The notes beneath the pieces were generated by a model that was not told where the DNA came from, searched no databases, and saw only the letters and a list, made by a program, of their open reading frames with translations. Positions 60,463-64,000 of a stretch of DNA of 64,000 bases are shown in pieces. Numbering within the stretch: position 1 is the stretch's first letter; the number at the start of each line of letters is the position of its first letter. The position numbers were made by a program, and so were the translations under genes. Source of the DNA: Pigmentiphaga sp. NML080357 (GTDB lineage Bacteria > Pseudomonadota > Gammaproteobacteria > Burkholderiales > Burkholderiaceae_B); contig NZ_NINW01000059.1 in NCBI RefSeq assembly GCF_002188465.1, forward strand, positions 1 to 64,000, in the 5' to 3' direction.

Positions 60463-61107
60463 ATGCGCCTCTACAGCTATTTCCGCAGTTCCGCCTCTTA
60501 CCGTGTCCGCATCGCGCTCGCGCTCAAGGGCCTGCCGTACGAATACCGGGCCGTCCACCTGCTCAAGGAGGGCGGCCAGCAGATGCAGCCGGACTTTCGC
60601 CAGCTCAGCCCCGATGCGCTGGTGCCCGTGCTCGAGGACGAAGGCCAGGCGCTGACGCAGTCGCTGGCCATCATCGAGTACCTGGACGAGACGCATCCCC
60701 AGCCCGCGCTGTTGCCCGCCGAACCGGCCGAACGCGCCCGCGTGCGTGCACTGGCCCTGACCATCGCCTGCGACATCCATCCGCTGAACAACCTGCGCGT
60801 GTTGAAGTACCTGAAGAATCCGCTGGGCATCGACCAGCAGGGGCGCGACGACTGGTACCGGCACTGGGTCGAGAGCGGCCTGGCCGCCTTCGAGCGCATG
60901 CTGGCCGGCTCCCCCCGCACCGGGCAGTGCTGCCATGGCGACCAGCCCACGCTGGCCGACCTCTGCCTGGTTCCGCAGGTGTACAACGCCCGCCGCTTGA
61001 AGGCCGACCTCGACGCCATGCCGACCGTGGTGCGCATTGCCGACCATTGCGCGGCGCTGCCGGCGTTCGAGGCGGCCCACCCGGACCGGCAGCCCGACGC
61101 GGAATAG
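60463..61107 (+). CDS. maiA: Maleylacetoacetate isomerase (zeta-class GST)
   Basis: A 214-residue zeta-class GST. The class signature SSASYRVRIALALKG (residues 9-23) carries the catalytic Ser-Ser-Cys-equivalent region, although the Cys of SSCS is here Ala (SSAS). The C-terminal half has HPLNNLRVLKYL, typical of MaiA. It isomerises maleylacetoacetate to fumarylacetoacetate in tyrosine/homogentisate or maleylpyruvate in gentisate degradation, using glutathione. No homogentisate genes are nearby. It starts 16 bases after ispH on the same strand. Confidence 0.85.
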   Translation: MRLYSYFRSSASYRVRIALALKGLPYEYRAVHLLKEGGQQMQPDFRQLSPDALVPVLEDEGQALTQSLAIIEYLDETHPQPALLPAEPAERARVRALALTIACDIHPLNNLRVLKYLKNPLGIDQQGRDDWYRHWVESGLAAFERMLAGSPRTGQCCHGDQPTLADLCLVPQVYNARRLKADLDAMPTVVRIADHCAALPAFEAAHPDRQPDAE

Positions 61108-61127
61108 GTGTGCGATTTTTTGCAGGT

Positions 61128-61157
61128 TTGAATACTGCCGGAAATTTTTGCTAGAAT
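61128..61157 (+). promoter_or_regulatory. Promoter of the tRNA-Thr gene
   Basis: TTGAAT (61128-61133) and TAGAAT (61152-61157) are 18 bases apart, followed by a G/C-rich discriminator (AGCGGGC), as expected for a stable RNA promoter. The start of transcription would be near 61164, giving a leader of about 55 bases before the mature tRNA. Confidence 0.7.
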
Positions 61158-61218
61158 AGCGGGCTAGCTTTGAGCCCTGGCCAGTTTGGCCTTGGCAGTC
61201 CACAGGGCACGGGTTTTC

Positions 61219-61294
61219 GCCGGCATAGCTCAGTTGGTAGAGCAGCGCATTCGTAATGCGAAGGTCGTAGGTTCGACTCCTATTGCCGGCACCA
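61219..61294 (+). tRNA. tRNA-Thr (anticodon CGT)
   Basis: 76 bases with encoded CCA. The acceptor GCCGGCA pairs with TGCCGGC; the D arm has GCTC/GAGC; the anticodon loop TTCGTAA contains CGT, reading ACG; the T arm is GTAGG-TTCGACT-CCTAT. Apart from the acceptor it matches my memory of E. coli thrW. It has its own promoter and terminator. tRNA-Thr genes of this kind are integration sites in enterobacteria, but no att duplication or integrase was found here. Confidence 0.96.
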
Positions 61295-61305
61295 GTTGAA
61301 GCAAG

Positions 61306-61335
61306 AAGGGCGGTCCATGCGGGCCGCCCTTTTTG
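61306..61335 (+). terminator. Rho-independent terminator of the tRNA-Thr gene
   Basis: AAGGGCGGTCC (61306-61316) pairs with GGGCCGCCCTT (61321-61331) with one G-U pair around loop ATGC, and TTTT follows, continuing as GTTTTT. Confidence 0.9.
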
Positions 61336-61481
61336 TTTTTCGCTTTCCCCGCTCGCGCGCGATGCCCTGGGGCCGCGGCAACGCCATGGCTTGATCTGCG
61401 TCAAACCGCGTGCGGGCGCCGGACCCGCACCGCGCCACGCCCGTGGTACGATGGGTATTCCTGAACCCCTGGAGTGCCGGC

Positions 61482-62330
61482 ATGGGACGCGACACCTGCA
61501 GCATCTTGTTTGCCACCGACCTGAGCGCACGTTGCGACCGTGCCCTGGACCGCGCCATCGACATCGCTCGCCGTCGTCGATGCAAGCTGGTCGTGCTGCA
61601 CGTCATCGAAGCGCCGTCATTCGCCGATCGATTCAAGGCGCAGGGGAGCCGAGAGGCCGATTTCCAGGCAGCCGAGCGCGCCTTGCTGGACATCGTGGGC
61701 GAGGTGGACGTGCCGATGGAGCTGGTGCTGGAAACGGGCAATCCGGTCGAGGTCATCCAGCGGACGGCCCGCAACCGGCAATGCGACCTGATCGTGACGG
61801 GCGTGGCCCGGGACGAGACCCTGGGCCGGCTGCTGCTGGGCTCCACCGTCGAGAAACTGGCACGCGAGTCGGCATTCCCCATTCTCATCGTGAGGAAACG
61901 GCCGCACCGCGCCTACGAGCGCATTGTCGCCGCCACCGATTTCTCCGAAGGGTCGCGCCAGGCGCTGAATGCGGCGCGCGCCTTCTTCCCCGAGGCGCAA
62001 CTGACGCTCGTTCACGCCTGCCAGGCGCTCAAGGCCGGCCCGAATGCCGCAGAAATCGAGGCGGCGCTTGGCCAGGCGGAACGTCGCGCCAACGATTTCA
62101 TCGCCAGGAACCTCGCCCGGGCGGGCGCTGCGGGGACGAAGCTGGTCATGGAGCACGGCCTGCCCGAAGATGTCCTGCCGGCGTATGTGCGCCGCCATCC
62201 GGCCGATCTCCTCGCGGTCGGCACGCATGGATTGACCGGGCTGTTGCGCACGGCCATCGGCAGCGTGGCAGAACGGCTGATCCACCTGACGTCCTGCGAT
62301 GTCCTCGTGGTGCGCACGGTAGAGCATTGA
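61482..62330 (+). CDS. Universal stress protein with two UspA domains
   Basis: A 282-residue tandem UspA protein. Domain 1 (about 5-140) begins ILFATDLSARCDRALDRAID and domain 2 (about 148-280) begins ERIVAATDFSEGSRQAL. The second has the ATP-binding-type G-2x-G-9x-G(S/T) pattern GTHGLTGLLRTAIGSVAERL, and the first ends GVARDETLGRLLLGSTVEKLA, so both may bind ATP. I chose ATG 61482 (GGAG before it) over an upstream in-frame start at 61410. Such proteins help survival under starvation, oxidative or metabolic stress. It is a single-gene unit between the tRNA terminator and the tonB control region. Confidence 0.88.
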   Translation: MGRDTCSILFATDLSARCDRALDRAIDIARRRRCKLVVLHVIEAPSFADRFKAQGSREADFQAAERALLDIVGEVDVPMELVLETGNPVEVIQRTARNRQCDLIVTGVARDETLGRLLLGSTVEKLARESAFPILIVRKRPHRAYERIVAATDFSEGSRQALNAARAFFPEAQLTLVHACQALKAGPNAAEIEAALGQAERRANDFIARNLARAGAAGTKLVMEHGLPEDVLPAYVRRHPADLLAVGTHGLTGLLRTAIGSVAERLIHLTSCDVLVVRTVEH

Positions 62331-62370
62331 ATCGCGGCCGCGGCATTCCTGAAACGTCGATGCTCCGTAA

Positions 62371-62397
62371 CTGCGAATAAGTCGCATTTGTGATATC
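62371..62397 (+). promoter_or_regulatory. Possible Fur site and promoter of tonB-exbBD
   Basis: TGCGA-ATAAG-TCGCA (62372-62386) is an inverted repeat in an AT-rich patch about 50-65 bases before the tonB start, with TTTGTGATATCG following. The tonB-exbB-exbD operon is iron-regulated by Fur in Bordetella, and GCGAATAAGTCGCATTT is loosely like a 7-1-7 Fur box. The match to the E. coli consensus is poor, so this is a suggestion only. GATATC or TATCGT could be the -10. Confidence 0.35.
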
Positions 62398-62436
62398 GTA
62401 GCGATCTTCTAATGGTCAGCTACGCGATTCATCCGA

Positions 62437-63189
62437 ATGAGTGCCACCTTGCATTGGAATACGCCAGCCCCGACTGGGCTGCGCGTCGGCGCCGGCGCCG
62501 CGGTGGTCCTCTTGCATGCCGCGGTCGTCGGCGCGATCTTTGCGGCGCAGCCCGAACCGGAGGTGGCCAAGCCGGTCGAAACGGTCGAGGTCAGGTTCGT
62601 CGAAATCGCGCCGCAGGTCCAGGTGGCGGCCGCTCCGCCGGCGCCGACTCCCCCCGCCCCCAAGCCTGAACCCAAACCCAAGCCCAAGCCCCCCAAACCG
62701 GTTCCCAAGCCGGTCGCCAAGCCGCCCCCCCAGCCCGCACCGCCCCCGCCGGAGCCTGCCCCGCCTTCCGAGACGGCACTGTCGCAGCCCGAACCCGCGC
62801 CGGCGCCCGAGCCCGCGCCCGCGCCGGCCACGTCGCAGCCCCCCAGCGGCAAGCCCGAGGCCTCCGAGCGCACGGCCTCGCCGCAGGCCCCGGTGTCCAA
62901 CGAGCCCAAGCTGGTAGGCCGCATCGAGTACCTGGGCTCTCCGCCCATGCCGGAATATCCCCGGACCTCCAAGCGCCTGGGCGAGGAGGGCAAGGTGCTG
63001 GTGCGGCTGCTGATCAACACCCGCGGCCTGGTGGACAAGGCCACCCTGGAGAAATCCTCGGGATTCAACCGCCTGGACGAGGCCGCCCTGGAAGCCGCCA
63101 AGCGGGGACGCTTCAAACCCTATACCGAGAATGGCGTGGCGATCGCCGCGATTGCCATCGTGCCGTTCGATTTCACCCTCAGGAACTGA
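62437..63189 (+). CDS. tonB: TonB energy-transducing protein
   Basis: A 250-residue TonB. A single N-terminal membrane anchor (about 17-38) is followed by a long periplasmic Pro-rich spacer (about 58-140) with many Lys-Pro and Glu-Pro repeats (for example PEPKPKPKPPKPVPKP). The C-terminal domain (160-250) has PPMPEYPRTSKRLGEEGKVLV and ends in VPFDFTL. It passes the proton-motive force to outer-membrane siderophore and haem receptors with ExbB and ExbD. The following exbB gene starts after its stop with only one base between. The upstream gap may hold a Fur site. Confidence 0.95.
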   Translation: MSATLHWNTPAPTGLRVGAGAAVVLLHAAVVGAIFAAQPEPEVAKPVETVEVRFVEIAPQVQVAAAPPAPTPPAPKPEPKPKPKPPKPVPKPVAKPPPQPAPPPPEPAPPSETALSQPEPAPAPEPAPAPATSQPPSGKPEASERTASPQAPVSNEPKLVGRIEYLGSPPMPEYPRTSKRLGEEGKVLVRLLINTRGLVDKATLEKSSGFNRLDEAALEAAKRGRFKPYTENGVAIAAIAIVPFDFTLRN

Positions 63190-63190
63190 C

Positions 63191-63934
63191 ATGACCGAGA
63201 CCCCAAGCCTGGGCTTTGCGCACTTCATTTCTCAGACCGACGGTCTGGGCAAGGCGCTGTTCATCATCCTGGTACTGATGTCCCTCGCGACCTGGTACCT
63301 GATCATCGTCAAGGCCGTCGCAAACATGCGTTCGCGCCGGCAGGGAGAGAAGTTCCTCGAGCATTTCTGGAACGCGACCTCGCTCGAGGCGGTCGACCGC
63401 GAAATCACCACGCACGGCGCCAACGATCCGTTCTCGCACCTGACCAGCCACGCGATGTACGCGCGCCAGCACCATGCCAAGTTCGGCGCCGCCAAGCTCG
63501 AGGAGGCCGGCTCGCAGTCCGACTTCGTGACGCGCACCATGCGCAAGGTCATCGACGAGGAAACGGCCAAGCTCGAGAACGGCCTGACGCTGCTTGCCTC
63601 GGTGGGTTCGACGGCGCCGTTCGTCGGTCTGTTCGGCACGGTGTGGGGGGTCTACCATGCGCTGGTGGCCATCGGCCAGGGCGGGGGCGCCACCATCGAC
63701 CGCATCGCCGGCCCCGTGGGCGAAGCGCTGATCATGACCGGCCTGGGCCTGGCCGTGGCGATTCCCGCCGTGCTGGCCTACAACTTCTTCACCCGCAGCA
63801 ACCGCGTGTTGCTGGCGCGCCTGGACGCGTTCGCGCATGACCTGTTCGCCTTCCTGACCACCGGGCAGCAGATCGTGACGGACAGCAACGTGCGCGCGCT
63901 CAAGAGCAAGATGAGCGAGACGGTGCAGGGCTAA
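63191..63934 (+). CDS. exbB: TonB-system proton channel protein ExbB
   Basis: A 247-residue MotA/TolQ/ExbB family protein with three membrane helices: the first at about 20-40 (KALFIILVLMSLATWYLIIV), the second about 130-155 (LASVGSTAPFVGLFGTVWGV), and the third about 175-195. The channel-lining polar residues (Thr/Ser in the second and third helices) are kept. A pentamer with ExbD converts proton flow into TonB movement. It starts one base after the tonB stop and is followed by exbD after 12 bases. Confidence 0.95.
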   Translation: MTETPSLGFAHFISQTDGLGKALFIILVLMSLATWYLIIVKAVANMRSRRQGEKFLEHFWNATSLEAVDREITTHGANDPFSHLTSHAMYARQHHAKFGAAKLEEAGSQSDFVTRTMRKVIDEETAKLENGLTLLASVGSTAPFVGLFGTVWGVYHALVAIGQGGGATIDRIAGPVGEALIMTGLGLAVAIPAVLAYNFFTRSNRVLLARLDAFAHDLFAFLTTGQQIVTDSNVRALKSKMSETVQG

Positions 63935-63946
63935 AGGGAGTCTTCC

Positions 63947-64000
63947 ATGGCTTTTGGCAGTTTCAACGGCGGTCCCGGCACGGGCGCGCCGCAGTCCGAG
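63947..64000 (+). CDS. exbD: TonB-system protein ExbD, N-terminal fragment cut by the window edge
   Basis: From ATG 63947 the frame reads MAFGSFNGGPGTGAPQSE and runs off the right edge after 18 codons. The N-terminal cytoplasmic tail of ExbD/TolR proteins in this group starts the same way, and the AGGGAG ribosome site and position after exbB support it. The membrane helix and periplasmic domain lie outside the window. Confidence 0.85.
   Translation, partial: MAFGSFNGGPGTGAPQSE

Noticed and set aside
61219..61294. tRNA-Thr as an integration (attachment) site
   Set aside because: No integrase gene and no direct repeat of the tRNA 3' end were seen downstream; the following genes (usp, tonB-exbBD) are ordinary.
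62590..62880. Tandem repeat array in the tonB region
   Set aside because: The CCC/AAG/GAG-rich repetition is the coding sequence of the TonB Pro-Lys/Glu-Pro spacer, not an independent repeat or CRISPR array.

Overview
The window is dense, GC-rich proteobacterial chromosome (about two thirds G+C by eye). The gene families and their arrangement point to a betaproteobacterium of the Alcaligenaceae, close to Bordetella or Achromobacter: three orphan Bug-type (tripartite tricarboxylate) binding proteins beside catabolic genes, FCD-type GntR regulators, GC-rich intergenic hairpin repeats, and tonB-exbB-exbD in that order. This placement is inference from content, not from a search.

Layout. 1-126: end of an IS3-family insertion sequence. 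169-825: a GST. 868-3952: an ABC uptake operon resembling ectoine/hydroxyectoine ehuBCDA. 4059-11732: a two-component system followed by a three-gene CzcCBA-like efflux pump. 11843-14326: an orphan LivK-type binding protein and a PrpF-like isomerase. 14382-20696: a GntR-linked module with all three parts of a biotin-dependent acyl-CoA carboxylase, a CaiB-type CoA transferase and a Bug protein. 20683-21356: a DUF2239 gene with a striking twin-palindrome promoter. 21391-29014: a Rieske ring-hydroxylating oxygenase cluster with aldolase, FAH-family hydrolase, MmgE/PrpD, Bug, SDR and a GntR regulator. 29025-38421: housekeeping genes dut, coaBC, lspA, ileS, ribF (minus strand), purN and an RsmB-like methyltransferase (plus strand). 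38703-41998: desaturase, GFA-family protein and MFS exporter.

42067-50719 is a LysR-controlled operon whose gene order matches the Pseudomonas itaconate degradation (rip/ict-ich-ccl) locus: hydratase, acyl-CoA dehydrogenase-like protein, MmgE/PrpD, CoA transferase and citramalyl-CoA lyase, with a Bug protein and an FAH-family hydrolase added. rpmG and rpmB follow, then 51680-58258: a TetR gene with a perfect 18-bp palindrome, a TRAP transporter and three enzymes (cyclase family, BKACE/DUF849, SMP-30). After that come radC, fkpB, ispH, maiA, tRNA-Thr(CGT), a tandem universal stress protein, and tonB-exbB-exbD running off the right edge.

Overall, carboxylic-acid and aromatic catabolic modules, each with its own regulator and periplasmic receptor, are interleaved with a conserved housekeeping backbone. 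The best candidates for undescribed biology are the carboxylase/CoA-transferase/Bug module, the TRAP/cyclase/BKACE/SMP-30 module, the Rieske cluster that lacks a ring-cleavage enzyme, and the DUF2239 gene that looks autoregulated. No CRISPR array, prophage, integrase or rRNA was seen. The only gene-free stretch longer than 300 bases is 51258-51738.
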